This document shows, piece after piece, positions 38,752-50,779 of a stretch of DNA of 64,000 bases. The position numbers were made by a program, and so were the translations under genes. Source of the DNA: Adiantum capillus-veneris. Its lineage: Eukaryota; Streptophyta; Polypodiopsida; Polypodiales; Pteridaceae. Every line of letters starts with the position of its first letter. The first letter of the stretch is position 1. The notes under the pieces were generated by a model. It was not told the origin of the DNA and made no database searches. It saw only the letters and a program-made list of their open reading frames with translations. The stretch is from positions 14,129,446 through 14,193,445 of the forward strand of contig CM043969.1 of the NCBI GenBank assembly GCA_014529385.2, read 5' to 3'.

Positions 38752-39885
38752 AATAATATATATGTATACCTTTATCCTCTCCTTGAAGAGTTACAACATC
38801 TATGGGCACACACAAAAGTGGACATAAGACAACATGCAAGTTGGTGTAGTGCCCACATTAGAGGCATTCTAATGTGGAAAATGCACGGGTATGGAGAATG
38901 CTCAGGTATATCTCCAACACACACTAAACTCTATGCAAACAATATTTGCACCTCATACTAGTTTTGAATATATGCAAGACTTAAGAATAGTGGCAACATT
39001 ACATGTGCCCTGTGTGGTTCAAGTTTTTGCGCTCATCAAGCACATCTTCCAAAGAACCATTGATTTACAAGAGGCTTTATTATGGGATGTAATCCTTTAA
39101 AGATGCCCGTTTGAGAGTGGTTATAGCACAGGAAGAGGCATAATGAGTTCACCCCAAGATGAACAGGTTCTCAATACAATTTTAGTTGCCCTCTTGAATG
39201 AGATTGAAAATTAACCACTTGTTGGATCTAATGCAAATATTCAAGAATGTGAGAAGCTTTTCATCGGATCATCTCATTTTCATGGGACCAACGAGTCATC
39301 AAAGCTACCAAAATCCCCTTGGGTAATGATTGCCACCCAAGAACGCAAGGTGAAAGTGATAATATTTTTTGTGCAAATGCCAATAGGTTTAATGCACTTA
39401 CTTAGTATGGCATTCATAAAGGACGGGATGCTCATTGGTGGTCTAAAGTCGCATGATTGGTATAAGATGCGTCAAATTTGCCTTAAATCAGCTTGTCAAT
39501 ACCCTATACTTGATTGCCTACACGATGACACTGAGACATTAAAACGTTATTGTTTGCATCTATTTTCCCATGGTTATTGAGACCCACAGCTTATAAGCTT
39601 GGGATGTTGGTTCATTAACTTTTGCAAAAGGAAATCAACATCACCTACTCAAAGAAAAATTCAAGGCAAGTAGTTTGTACATATGAAATACACTTCCCAC
39701 CACCATGCTTACCATTCAACTGCATCTCCTAGTGCAGATAGTTGATGAGGTGGAAATAGTGGGGACTGTGCATTCCAAATAGATGTTCTTCCTAGAGCGC
39801 TTCATGAAGATGAAAAAGGGATTTGTGGGTTAAAGCACACACCCAGAGGGAAGCATGGTCGAGGGTTTTGGATGGACCCAAGAGC
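38752..39885 (+). pseudogene. Second CACTA TNP2 transposase remnant
   Basis: Pieces of the same family as the 3605-7333 gene appear in order on the plus strand: VYLYPLLEELQHLW and HIRGILMWKMHGYGECSG (38762-38910); a DLMQIFKNVR-like segment and QERKVKVIIFF (39225-39370); FIKDGMLIGGLKSHDWYKMRQ (39411-39477); then a QLHLLVQIVDEVEIVGTVHS-like segment and FFLERFMK (39715-39815) and PEGSMVEG. The first His of H(3)H is kept while the second reads Gln, and a TAG interrupts before FFLERF. Large deletions and frameshifts make it a fossil. I saw no CACTA ends around it. Confidence 0.82.
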
Positions 39886-41004
39886 TAAACGTATTTTTAT
39901 ATGTAAAAGTATATCTTCTTCATTTTCCACTTGCTTTTTATGAGTGTCAATTTTGTGATTGATTTTTGGTACAATTAAAGCATGTCTTATTTACTTTTAT
40001 AGTGTGCAAGGTTGTTTACTCAAGATTTACTTGTTGACTGTGTAGGGTAGGCATATCATATAGTTTACTTATTTCTCTCTTGCACTTTCTTGTTTATACA
40101 CACATAAACATATGGGCATGCCTCATTCTTATGCATAGCTTGATGGTTGTTATACAAAACTCTCCATAGAGCACTCGGTATACCTATAGTCTCTGCCATC
40201 CCCATCACACAACCCATCCTTGCAGCACTCGAATTAATTGGTGTCCACTCAACACCAATGTGTCCATCATAATTACAATGCTCTAGTAATGGTGGAGCAA
40301 ATGTTGTGGAGGTGGTGGCACTAGTGAAGCTACCCTGCCTCGCATCCGTAGAGGGCCTTTAAATTTTTGTCCCTTGCCACTACCACATGTGTCACAACTT
40401 TGCCACCTACTCATGGGGGGGGGGGGGGGGGGGGGGGGGGGGGAGGGGGAGATATCACCACATGTAGAACCTATACATCATGTGCACTCAAGGAATAATT
40501 TTTCACCAATTAAAGTAACCTTTTCCTATTCAATCTGGTAAAAAAAACATTCAAGATCATTTTTCAACACCCTTTTATATGTAAAATTGTGAGAACATTT
40601 TTCTAAAAATATCTCTACTATTGAACCCACGTGATAGGCTTTTTCTTTTTTGTATTGGTTCCCCCAAAGCCATCTACTCCATGACTTTCCCACCCATCAT
40701 ATAACCCTTACACAGCCGCCACTCTTTTGGAGCCCACTCTGCAACAAACACTAGAAACGGACCTTGATTGAGACCCATCACTTCACACCTCACACCTTAA
40801 GAGACTCTATCCAGATCCCTTGCCACTTTTGTTCAATCAACATGTGGGGTGGTCTTATAGCATAGATGAGGATGGAAAATCTCGCATTCACCAAATGTAA
40901 AAGTTTTGCACCAAAATCTTTTGCCATAACTAGTTTTAATATGATTTTCCGATACTTCGAAAGGTACTGTGTGAGAGAGAGGCCAAACATGCGGCATGCA
41001 TCAA
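39886..41004. other. Non-coding DNA containing a 29-G homopolymer
   Basis: No gene recognised. The run of 29 G at 40415-40443, then A and five more G, is the main landmark. The remainder resembles degenerate element DNA. Confidence 0.6.
40415..40443 (+). repeat. Poly(G) tract
   Basis: 29 consecutive G bases, followed by A and GGGGG. It can form G-quadruplex structures and is also a place where assembly length is unreliable. Confidence 0.95.
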
Positions 41005-41440
41005 ACTTTGGTAGGCACATTTTGGGCATCTGAATTTTGCCAGTTTGTTGTGTTTGCAAAAATCTAATATGGTTGCTTCTTTACCGCCACTTGAAGCACC
41101 TATGAAGCATGTTTGTGAATGTTGTATTTTGGATAAGATGCAACGTTTGGAGTTTCCAAAGGATGGTTTAGTTAGGACTACATATAGAGATTGCAACTTG
41201 TGCATAGTGATGTTTGTGGGCCTATGCAAACTCCGTCCTTAAGCAATTACCTATACTTCGTGACTTTCATTGATGATTACTTTAGGCATGCATGGATGTA
41301 TGTGCTTAAAGCTAAGTCTGAAGTATTTATGTGCTTCAAACAATTTTTGTCTATGGTTGAAATTTTCTCTAAATGTACTATGAGCATCCTCCATTCAGAT
41401 CAAGGGGGTGAGTATATGTCTCATGAGTTTAATGCATTTT
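41005..41440 (+). pseudogene. Outer copia element, 5' portion: pre-integrase and integrase core
   Basis: The GAG-pre-integrase finger is recognisable (AHFGHLNFASL ... CECCILDKMQRLEF). Integrase follows: LVHSDVCGPMQTPS with the first Asp, FVTFIDDYFRHAWMYVLK, and LHSDQGGEYMSHEFNAF with the second Asp. A frameshift lies near 41190. The reading is cut at 41440 by the LTR element and resumes at 61093 in the same codon context (ASRGII-like). Gag and protease upstream were not recognised. Confidence 0.88.
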
Positions 41441-42359
41441 TGTGGGTCCCATTGTTGCAATACCTCCAATGATCAACAAAATTGTCAATACGGAGGGATG
41501 AGCTACCCGGCTAGGGCATGGAAACACTCACACGGTTAGTGAGCTAATCATGGAAACACAAATGGTTAACTCTACGAGGTGAGCTTCTCGGCCTATGGAG
41601 GAGCGATGCCGCAATGAAGCGCAATCTCCATATCCACTTCTCTTCACCTCTAATCAACCCAATCACACACACTACAATTGTAAGACACACACAACATTAA
41701 TCCCATCATGTAACACACTAATCGCAAGCACACACACATAGATCTATCGGGCACCACACTCCAATCAAACCTACATGCACACACAAGCAAAAGAGGGAAA
41801 TCACACAAGATTAGAGAGGGATTAACCACTAATTAGTTAAGATCTAGTTAATTTAAGCATCATAGGCAATCATAAGAAGTAAGAGAGAGGCATGGTGAGC
41901 GAGAATGAATCATTGATTAGTGTTAATCAAGTCTCATAAGCAAGGAGAAGCTCAAGGACTCCATAGCCACACACCTAAAGAGCTCTCACCAAAGAGTGCT
42001 CTCCACAAATGACTTGAGAACCCTAATTTCTTTTACACACTACCTTATGTACCTAGGGTAAAAATATGCAATGTTCGAACACTCAAGGCCTTTAGGGCTC
42101 TACCACTTACTGAATCTGCTACCTAGGCACATTAATTGACCTATTCTTTACAGCTTGGAACTCCCATTGAGCCAGAACACATTAGAAATATTACAATGTC
42201 CTGAAATAAATTGGGAATTTACAATACGTGACCATTTTGGGAAAACGTGAAAAATGTGTAGCTCAAATCTTTACAGCTTCTTCACTTTGATCTTCGATGT
42301 GCATTCGTACGTCTTCGGTCTTTAGTAGCTTCTATTAAATGACATCGACTCAGTTAACA
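41441..42359 (-). repeat. 3' LTR of the non-autonomous element
   Basis: 919 bp, collinear with 60105-61092. It starts TGTGGGTCCC on the plus strand, where the other LTR has TGTTGGGGGTCCC, and ends TTAACA. It lacks the ~78-bp internal duplication of the other LTR. Confidence 0.92.
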
Positions 42360-42376
42360 TTCCCCCTTTCGATTTT
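42360..42376 (-). promoter_or_regulatory. Polypurine tract of the non-autonomous element
   Basis: On the minus strand AAATCGAAAGGGGGAA runs directly into the LTR start TGTTAACTGAG. Its position fixes the element's orientation as minus. Confidence 0.8.
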
Positions 42377-43230
42377 AGTGCCTGTTCTCGAGCACTGTTG
42401 AAAAGTGTCCTTGGAGTCTGTGGAATGTTTTTATTGGTTGTTGATGGGCTTATTTTCTTCATTGGTCGTTGAATTTGTTGATGAGGTTCAATTTGTTGCA
42501 GCATCTTCATTGGTCTGAATATGTCTGATGTGAGAGACGATGTTGCATTTGTCCAGTATGAGCAACATGACTTAGATATGCTAAACTCTTCCACCTTGAG
42601 CGTGTAAGCCTAATAACTACGACTCTTAGCACAGAGTTTGATATGACTTGAAGCTTTGGGACTAATGCTTTGCTCATTTTATGGTTGAGCAGCCCGACTC
42701 TGACTATGCCAAAGAGTGTTTTTTGCACCCTGGCGACTTGACTTTTTACATTCTTGAGCTTACTACAAACATTTCTTCAAGTAAAATTAAGCTTGAATCC
42801 TCAAAAAGAGGATTAGTGAAGTACCAAGTTGGCATTGAAGGTTTCTTTTGTCATACCTGTTTTATCATCTTTGAATCTACATTCACGTTGGTTGGGTTGT
42901 CCTTCTTTGACTGTGAAGACTCCATTATCTGTTTGATTCTACAATTAGGCCTGTTGTAGGAAGTCTTTGATGTTGTTGTAGGCCTTTGTTGATCGTTGAC
43001 ATTTGACTTTTGACTAGGAGCATTGAAAGACTTAGGAATCCAAATCTCTTGATGACCTTTGTATCTCCTTTGTTGACCTTGCTTAGCTTTAGGTCTAGTT
43101 GAGCTCTTGATATCTCCATGTAGGTCTGGTGTAGTTGCAGTTGGCTTGTGGTTGACTGGTAGCCAAATTTTTGTATAACCTGTGTAGAATACTTGTCCAA
43201 GAGGAACATTCTTTGAGATCCATCTTTGTT
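42360..43230 (-). pseudogene. 3' end of the element's reading frame (single copy)
   Basis: Minus-strand open pieces 43273-42851 and 42728-42322 encode Pro/Gln/Lys/Ser-rich sequence with two similar motifs, GYTKIWLPVN and GHQEIWIPKS. I recognise no family. This part is outside the duplicated block and carries stops between the pieces. Confidence 0.5.
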
Positions 43231-43719
43231 CTCTATCCTCTTGAGAGTTGTGGTTCACTTTAGCATCTTTCAATGTTGTTCTATTGTATACCTGCTTCTT
43301 AGGTATCCTAGGATATTGTCGAGGTTGATACCTTGTGGGCCTTCTTTCTTGGGAGGGACTTGAAGTTACTTCATATGCCCTAACCTATGGTTTTGGTACC
43401 CATATGTGTATGTTACCTCCATAGTTCTCTTGTTCTTTTAAGCTCCACTATGATGTTATCCATCCCATGTGTTTGTCTTTCTCTGTTGATTTCATGACCT
43501 TAATCAAAACTGGATCATTGACTTTGACTAAATTGCTCAGAACAAACACTTGCTTGACTTTCTTTTGCTTTCTTGAGTACTTTGGCTGATATACCTTTGA
43601 TTTTCAAGGTGTCTCCTTAGAGGTTTCAGTTGGGTCAGCAATTGAGTTGAAATTTTAAAAGACTAACTTGCTTGAAAAAGATAATCCATGAGGGTTCTTT
43701 GATGTAGAGGCATATGTTG

Positions 43720-44226
43720 TCACACCTTCTTTGCTAATCGATGGAGGTACCACTTTACCTTTACCTTTGTCTGCAAGATTTGTCTTGATTCTTGTGACTT
43801 TTGCAACTCTGAATCTAGCATTAACGGTACATGTAATTGTTGCTTGTTACCTCTTGGAAAAGAGAGTATTAGCATTGTATCTTCTTTGCATGCCTTGTGT
43901 TGGTCTAACCACTGATGTCCAAGGATGACATCTACAAGCACTTCCTTTGAAGGCTTCACCTGAAACTTTACCTACTCTTCATGATTTTGGATGCTAAGGG
44001 TAGCAGCCATTTCTTTTTGACTTGTAGCCTTACCCATGATGTCTCTGTTACCTAGCTTATCCTGAGTAATCTCTAGAATTCTTTGAATGTTATCTGCAAC
44101 CATATTGCAATTTGCTTCTCTATCCAATAGAGCATTGCATCTGACACTTGCTCTTTTTGTACTGCTGAGAACTACAGCTATTCTTTTTGTTGGCTCTATT
44201 GAAGATTTATGTCCTGCTTTTTCCAT
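43720..44226 (-). pseudogene. Protease-like domain, unit A
   Basis: Minus-strand frame (44226-43972, then 43959-43720 after a stop) with VRCNALLDREANCNMVADN, followed by DVILGHQWLDQHKA. The latter is the second signature of retroviral-type aspartic proteases. The position of the usual DTG/DSG reads DRE, so the catalytic glycine is absent. The unit B copy (48191-48949) has DKE at the same place. Confidence 0.65.
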
Positions 44227-44609
44227 GGTCTCATGTTGATCTAATTGTGTCTCTATAGAGGGTAGCTTGAGACTCTATTTTCCAATCTAACTTACAACAT
44301 CTGATTTTGCTGGCAATGTTGATCTTTGGACTTCCTATTTCTTCGTGGTTGTCTGTTGCAACCTTGTTCTTCTTAACTTCCGTGTTTGATGGCAATCTCT
44401 ACTCAATAGCTATCGTGGTTGCTCTTTGTTCTATTTGATCTGTCTTTCTTATTGCCTAATTTGCTTAAATCTCGTCTAAAGTTCTGTTTGATGGAGATGA
44501 ATCATCTTCAATAAGATCTTCCATTTGAATTGTGCTTGAGGACTTTGTGCTGTCGTCCGTGGGTGACCATTCTTGGTCTTCATTCTTTGTTGTCTCTGAT
44601 AATTGCATC

Positions 44610-46030
44610 TTAATTAAACTCTATATCTCTGGCATCTTCTGGACCATTGGCATTCCCATTATGATGTCTTCTGGCATATCTTTTGTTGTGATCACATAGA
44701 ATCGAGATCTGTGAACTTACTTCAATGGTGGTGGAGATAATTCCCCAGCATTCTGCTTGTTTGTTTCCTGTTATGCTCACAATTTCAGGAGCATCTTCCA
44801 ACTATGGTTAGCCACATCTTTTCCAAGTGCAAAAAGACATCAGGTTCTTGTCTAACTGAAAATCTAGCTTTACTTCTCTTGACAGCTTTTTTTCGTTTTC
44901 ACCAATTATGTTGCACTTGATGTTCTGGAGATTTGTGTCTGGATTGACTTCTTTTGCTATGGCAACATCCTTTGGTTGGACCTTATCTGCAGTTTTTTGC
45001 TTTGATCACCTACTTCAATTGATGTTGACTCCATTAGTTGTAATATTGCACCTTTTTGCAATTGTTGAGCATTGTCTACTTGCATCTGAGTAACCTTTGA
45101 TCTTAATAGATCCATTGTACTGTCTGGCAGAATCTGTCTCTTCGAAGGAGATTTTGGTGGTGATCTTTGTATATCCTTCTGGATTTTAGCTTTCATTGAC
45201 TTTGACTTATCTGTAACCTGTTTTGGCAACTTGAGGTTTTGCAGCATCTTCAGATAGTCTTTGACTTCAATCTTACCATCAATAGGGTTTTGTAAAAGAT
45301 CATGATCTTGTTGATATTCATTACCATGTGCATTTTGATATGGATATGTGAGTTTTATCATATGTAACTGTTTGAACACTATTGGACTTGTTGGCTTTTG
45401 AGTGTGACTTGTGGATCAACTGAAACTTTTGTCCCTAATAATCTTCATATAAGTATTTGTCTGCAGATTCTAAGGGAATCTCAGTCAATTGGAAACTTCC
45501 AACAACCATATGATCTTTCAATGGTTTCTGTCTTGAAGGGGTTTGTTGTCTAGAGGCTCTAGGGCTTCTAGATGGTGTAGTATTTCCTGGTACATAAGCT
45601 GAACTTGATGGATTTACAGCTCCCCCCTTCCTAGGTGGATCACTATAGCCTGCTTCATTGTAAGAGTTCAAAATTGTTTGGCTCTGGTTTAGTCTCACCT
45701 TTTGGGACTGGGAATGTACAATTTGGGTAGCACTGTTGATGTTTGGCATCCGTAAACCTTCTGCATAGTTTCTATGTATCTCCTTGAAACATGACAAATT
45801 CTTCCCCAAGTCAAGATGTAGATAGCATTATCTTTGCCCTGATATTGTCTATCCCATGGGTCTCCTATGATATATGCTTCTGTGGTTTCAGGACCAAAGG
45901 CATCATAGATGCTAGACTCTGGTATATATCTATGATTGTTTTGGTCAAAGTATGTGCTCGTTTGGCCACAACATCGGAGCGTGATTTTCGATGGAGGAGA
46001 GTTTGGCTCTGAACATATTTTTGGAATCAC
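44610..46030 (-). pseudogene. Middle part of the element's reading frame, unit A
   Basis: Open pieces 46030-45695, 45809-45435, 45379-44957 and 44801-44610 overlap or follow one another with frameshifts. The first contains the module STYFDQNNHRY ... IIGDPWDRQYQGKDNAIY. The second is Pro/Ser-rich (SSSAYVPGNTTPSRSPRAS). The third is Lys/Gln-rich with charged repeats. No enzyme domain is seen. Confidence 0.55.
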
Positions 46031-46246
46031 TCAGGTAATATCCTTCACCTCTAGAGAGGATGGGCTTTAATAGATTCTTTTCTCTGAAATGAACCATGCT
46101 TTCTGATTTATCACTTGACGCACTTCTATGAGCTGGTATGTGGGCCGTTCAAACACTGGTTGATCCTTTTTGTATAGTTTCCCTTTTTGGTTTACATAGT
46201 GTGCATATGAATGATTCGTACCATACAAAGCTAACATCATTCTTTT

Positions 46247-47262
46247 TTATGTGTCCCATAAACTCATGAATGATTGCACACTTGTGTCAGTGGATGCAAA
46301 ATCATTTGCAAACCTAACATTCTTTTCATCATTCAGTGATATCTCGACACCTTTACTAAATTCATGCAAGAATTTGTTGTCCAAAGAATCAATTTTAAGC
46401 TTTTCAGGTGTCTGTGCATCTTTATGCTTATTTTGAACTTGCAGTGCTTTTATAGGTGCTTCTAAAGGTAATGCAGAATCATCTGGTTGCATTAAAAGTG
46501 ACAAGTTAAATTCACTTACATCGAGATTATCATTTTCAATTTGCTATGTGCCTTGCTTGGCAGTTGATGTATCCCTGTCGTCTGGATTTCTTGGACAATC
46601 TTTAGAAAAATGTCCACTTTTTTTCCACAATCTGAGCAATACGACATGACTTGTGGTATTTCAATTGGTTCTATCATGTCAATATCTAGCTGAGGTGCTT
46701 CTATTTCTGTGCTTTCCAAGTTGTCGGCATATTCTTTTAAAACACTGAGCATCAAGCTGTAGACTGCTCCATCTTGACCTTTGTATTGTCTTTGGCCTGG
46801 TTCTCCAATTAGATTTGCTTCTATTGGTTGATCTGTTGGATCTTGCAATTCTGGCTCTCGACTATAGATCTGACCACTATAATCCATGTACAATGACCCT
46901 GATTTCATATGCACTAAATGTATGTTTTGCGGACTTGTGCAGGTCTCTGGATAAACACTTGGGTTGACTTTTTAAACTTCTATCTGCACCTCATCTTTGA
47001 GCTTGCAATACCTGGCTCCACTGAAGTCGGTGAACATTTGGGAGTTCTCTAAATCTGGCCTTACTCTAATCAATAAGATGTTGGCTCCTGTTTTGCTTTT
47101 ACTGCTCATTAGATACATATGACCTTTTGAATCTGCATATAAGACTTTATCTCTATTGTAGCCATATAGCTGTAATACCTGGTTGGTTGCAGTTGTACTT
47201 GTGTTGCCACTGCTATTGGCTTGCTCTGTTGTACTTGAACTCTCGGCCTGATTTGAGTCCAT
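46247..47262 (-). pseudogene. 5' part of the element's reading frame, unit A (damaged zinc knuckle)
   Basis: ATG at 47260-47262 (MDSNQAESSSTTEQANSSGN). The frame stops at TAA 46972-46974, a stop shared with unit B, and continues in the same frame with SLYMDYSGQIYSREPELQDP ... GEPGQRQYKGQDGAVYSLM and MSYCSDCGKK. A missing base near 46616 destroys the CCHC knuckle that unit B keeps. A further TAA after SLWDT (unit B: Tyr codon) closes the 46504-46247 piece. Confidence 0.65.
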
Positions 47263-48190
47263 GATGACTGGTTCTGTAAAAATTATCCCCTAGCAGATTT
47301 TCGTATCGATTAGCAGAATTTCTGCTGCTCGTACTAGCTTAATCTACATTCACATGTGAGTTGTGCCCATGTTCATGGAAGCTCAAATGCAATGCAATTG
47401 CTTGCACTTGCCAATTTCTAGCATGCACGTTCACTTCTAGCTCCTTGATCGAATCACGGCAACTCTGTCAAAATTTAGCTAGAATAATAATATTCTTGGC
47501 CAAATTAATTCAATCCTAGTTCCTAAGGAGATCCCAAAATCTAGCTCGAAATTCTTAGCTTCGATGAGTTTACAATTCTGATTTGTCAATTTTTTGTTCG
47601 ATTTTGACAAATTTAGAAATTTGTCTCGCCCACGCGGCTTTAAGTTGATCTTTCTGCTCGCTTTTTCCGACTGATCTCTTATTCACTTTTGAGCAGTTTT
47701 CCCGCTGTCATTTTTGGCTTGCGGAGTTTTCTCGGTGTGCGATACACTTTCGGGTTTTGCTTTTGCTATTTCTCTATCCTCTTGAGAGTTGTGGTTGACT
47801 TTAGCATCTTTCAATGTTGTTCTATTGTATACATGCTGCTTAGGTATCCTAGGATATTGTCGAGGTTGATACCTTGTGGGTCTTCTTTCTTGGGAGGGAC
47901 TTGAAGTTACTTCATATGCCCTAACTTGTGGTTTTGGTACCCATATGTGTTTGTTACCTCCATAGTACTCCTGTTCTTTTAAGCTCCACTATGATGCTAT
48001 CCATCACATATGTTTGTCTTTCTGTGTTGATTTCCTATCCTTAATCCAAATTGGATCATTGACTTTGACTAAATTGCTCAGAACAAACACTTGCTTTTCC
48101 TTTGCTTTCTTGAGTACTTTGGCTGATATACCTTTGATTTCTGGGTGTCTCCTTAGAGGTTTCAGTTGGGTCAGCAATTGAGTTGAAATT

Positions 48191-48949
48191 TTAAAAGCCT
48201 GACTTGCTTGAAAAAGCTAATCCATGAGGGTTCTTTGCTGTAGAGGCATATGCTGTCACACCTTCTTTGCTAATCGGTGGAGGTTCCACTTTAGCTTTAC
48301 CTTTGTCTACAAGATTTGTCTTTGATTCTTGTGACTTTTGCAACTCTGAATCTAGCATTAACGGTACCTGTAACTGTTGCTTGTTACCTCTTGGAAAAAA
48401 GAGTATTAGCATTGTATCTTCTTTGTAAGCCTTGTGTTGGTCTAACCACTGATGTCCAAGGATGACATCTGCAAGAATTTCCTTTAAAGGCTTCATCTGA
48501 AACTTTACTTGCTCTTCATGATTTTTGATGCTAAGGGTAGTAGCCATTTCTTTTTGACTTGTAGCCTTACCCATGATGTCTCTGTTACCTAGCTTATCGT
48601 GAGTAATCTCTAGAATTCTTTGAATGTTATCTGCAACCATATTGCAATTTGCTTCTTTATCCAATAGAGCATTGCATCTGACACTTGCTCTTTTTGTACT
48701 GCTGAGAACTACAGCTATTCTTTTTGTTGGCTCTATTGAAGATTTATGTCCTGCTTTTTCCATGGTCTCATGTTGATCTAATTGTGTCTCTATAGAGGGT
48801 AGCTTGAGACTCTGTTTTCCAATCTGACTTACAACATCTGATTTTGCTGGCAATGTCTGATTGATCTTTGGACTTCCTATTTCTTTGTGGTTGTCTGCTG
48901 CAACCTTGTTCTTCTTAACTTCTGGTGTTTGATGGCAATCTCTGCTCAA
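48191..48949 (-). pseudogene. Protease-like domain, unit B
   Basis: 252 open codons from a frame starting MSRDCHQTPEVKKNK. Residues about 92-110 read NALLDKEANCNMVADN where aspartic proteases have their DTG loop, and residues about 172-187 read DVILGHQWLDQHKAY, the usual downstream signature of gypsy-type proteases. The active-site Thr/Ser and Gly are replaced by Lys-Glu, as by Arg-Glu in unit A. The domain may be catalytically inactive or a divergent relative. The frame continues past HGLAFSSKSGF to a stop at 48191. Confidence 0.65.
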
Positions 48950-49507
48950 TAGCTATCGTGGTTGCTCTTTGTTCTATTTGATTTGTCTTTCTTATTGCCT
49001 GATTTGCTTAAAGCTCGTCTAAAGTTCTGTTTGATGGAGATGAATCATCTTCAATAAGATCTTCCATTTGAATTGTGCTTGAGAACTTTGTGCTGTCGTC
49101 CGCAGGTGACCATTCTTGGTCTTCATTCTTTGTTGTCTCTGATAATTGCATCTTAATTAAACTCTATATCTCTGACATCTTTTGGGCCATTGGCATTCCC
49201 ATTATGATGTCTTCTGGCATATCTTTTGCTATGATCACATAGAATTGAGCTATGATGATCTGTGAACTTACTTCAATGGTGGTGGAGATAATTCCCCAGC
49301 ATTCTGCTCATTTGTTTCCTATTATGCTCACAATTTCAGAAGCATCTTCCAACTGTGGTTGGCCACATCTTTTCCAAGTGCGAAAAGACATCAGGTTCTT
49401 GTCTAGCTGAAAATCTAGCTTTACTTCTCTTGACAACTTTTCTTCGTTTTTACCAACTATGTTGCACTTGATCTTCTCAAGATTTGTGTCTGGATTGACT
49501 TCTTTTG

Positions 49508-50567
49508 CTATGGCAACATCCTTTGGTTGGACCTTATCTGCATTCTTTTGCTTTGATCACCTGCTTCAATTGATGTTGACTCCATTGGTTGTAATATTGC
49601 ACCTTTTTGCAATTGTTGAGCATTGTCTACCTGCATTTGAGTAACCTTTGATCTTAATAGATCCATGGTACTATTTGGCAGAATCTGTCTCTTCGGAGGA
49701 GATTTTGGTGGTGATCTTTGTATATCCTTGTGGACTTTAGCTTTCATTCACTTTGACTTATCTATTACCTGTTTTGGCAACTTGAGGTTTTGCATCATCT
49801 TCATATAGTCTTTGACTTCAGTCTTACCATCAATAGGGTTTTGTATAAGATCATGATCTTGTTGATTCATTACCATGTGCATCTCGATATGCATATGTGA
49901 GCTTTATCATATGTAACTGTTTGAACACTATTGGACTTGTGGCTTTTGAGTGTGACTTGTGGAGATCAACTGAAACTTTTGTCCCTAATAATCTTCATAT
50001 AAGCATTTGTCTACAGATTCTGAGGGAATCTTAGTCAATTGGAAACTTCCAACAAACATATGATCTTTCAATGGTTAGTGTCTTGAAGGGGTTTGTTGGC
50101 TAGAGGCTCTAGGGCTTCTAGATGGTGTAGTATTTCCTGGTACATAAGCTGAACTTGATGGATTTACAGCTCCCCCCTTCCTAGGTGGATCACTATAGCC
50201 TGCTTCATTGTAGCAGTTCAAAATTGTTTGGCTATGGTTTAGTCTCACCTTTTGGGACTGTGAAGGTACACTTTGGGTAGCACTGTTGATGTTTGGCATC
50301 CGTAAACCTTCTGCAGAGTTTCCTATGTATCTCCTTGAAACATGACAAATTATTCTCCAAGTCAAGTTGTAGATAGCATTATCTTTGCCCTGATATTGTC
50401 TATCCCATGGGTCTCCTATGATATGAGCTTCTGTGGTTTCAGGACCAAAGGCATCATAGATGCTAGACTCTCGTTTATATCTATGATTGTTTTGGTCAAA
50501 GTATGTGCTCATTTGGCCACAACATCGGAGCGTGATTTCGGATGGAGGAGAGTTTGGCTATGAACAT
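49508..50567 (-). pseudogene. Middle part of the element's reading frame, unit B
   Basis: Open pieces 50512-50075 (STYFDQNNHRY ... IIGDPWDRQYQGKDNAIYNL ... SSSAYVPGNTTPSRSPRAS) and 49747-49508 (Lys/Gln-rich). They match unit A closely. The upstream part lies beyond the copia insertion, at 55495 and above. Confidence 0.6.
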
Positions 50568-50572
50568 ATTTC
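50568..50572 (+). repeat. Target site duplication of the nested copia, left
   Basis: ATTTC, repeated at 55490-55494. Unit A shows the uninterrupted sequence (ACATATTTTTGGAATCACTC near 46010-46035). Confidence 0.92.
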
Positions 50573-50764
50573 TGTTAGGGTATAAAGCCCAATGTGGTCG
50601 CCCAGGTAAGTGGGCGGGCCGCCAGGTATGTACACATATTCTTTTGTAAAAACCTAATAAGAACTCACAATGCTCTACACATTACAGTAGAGTGAGTTCA
50701 CCATATCTTCATGCTCTTCTTCTCGAACTTTCTCTCGCGTCACACTTCTGCTCGTACTCCTTCA
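50573..50764 (+). repeat. 5' LTR of the nested copia
   Basis: 192 bp, TGTTAGGGTATAAAGCCC to CTCGTACTCCTTCA; a TATA-like TATAAAG is at its 5' end. Partner LTR at 55300-55489. Confidence 0.95.
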
Positions 50765-50765
50765 A

Positions 50766-50779
50766 CTAGTATCAGAGCT
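50766..50779 (+). promoter_or_regulatory. Primer-binding site of the nested copia
   Basis: CTAGTATCAGAGCT, two bases after the LTR, is one base away from the TGGTATCAGAGC consensus complementary to initiator-Met tRNA used by most copia elements. Confidence 0.75.

Larger units (their letters stand above)
43231..47770 (-). repeat. Tandem duplication unit A (downstream copy) inside the LTR element
   Basis: Collinear with 47771-57222 once the nested copia is removed: the same reading-frame fragments in the same order, with scattered substitutions and small indels. The unit is about 4.5 kb. Its right end (GCTATTTCT, 47765-47773) matches 57214-57222, and there the sequence jumps back to CTCTATCCTCTTGAG, matching 43231. 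Confidence 0.9.
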
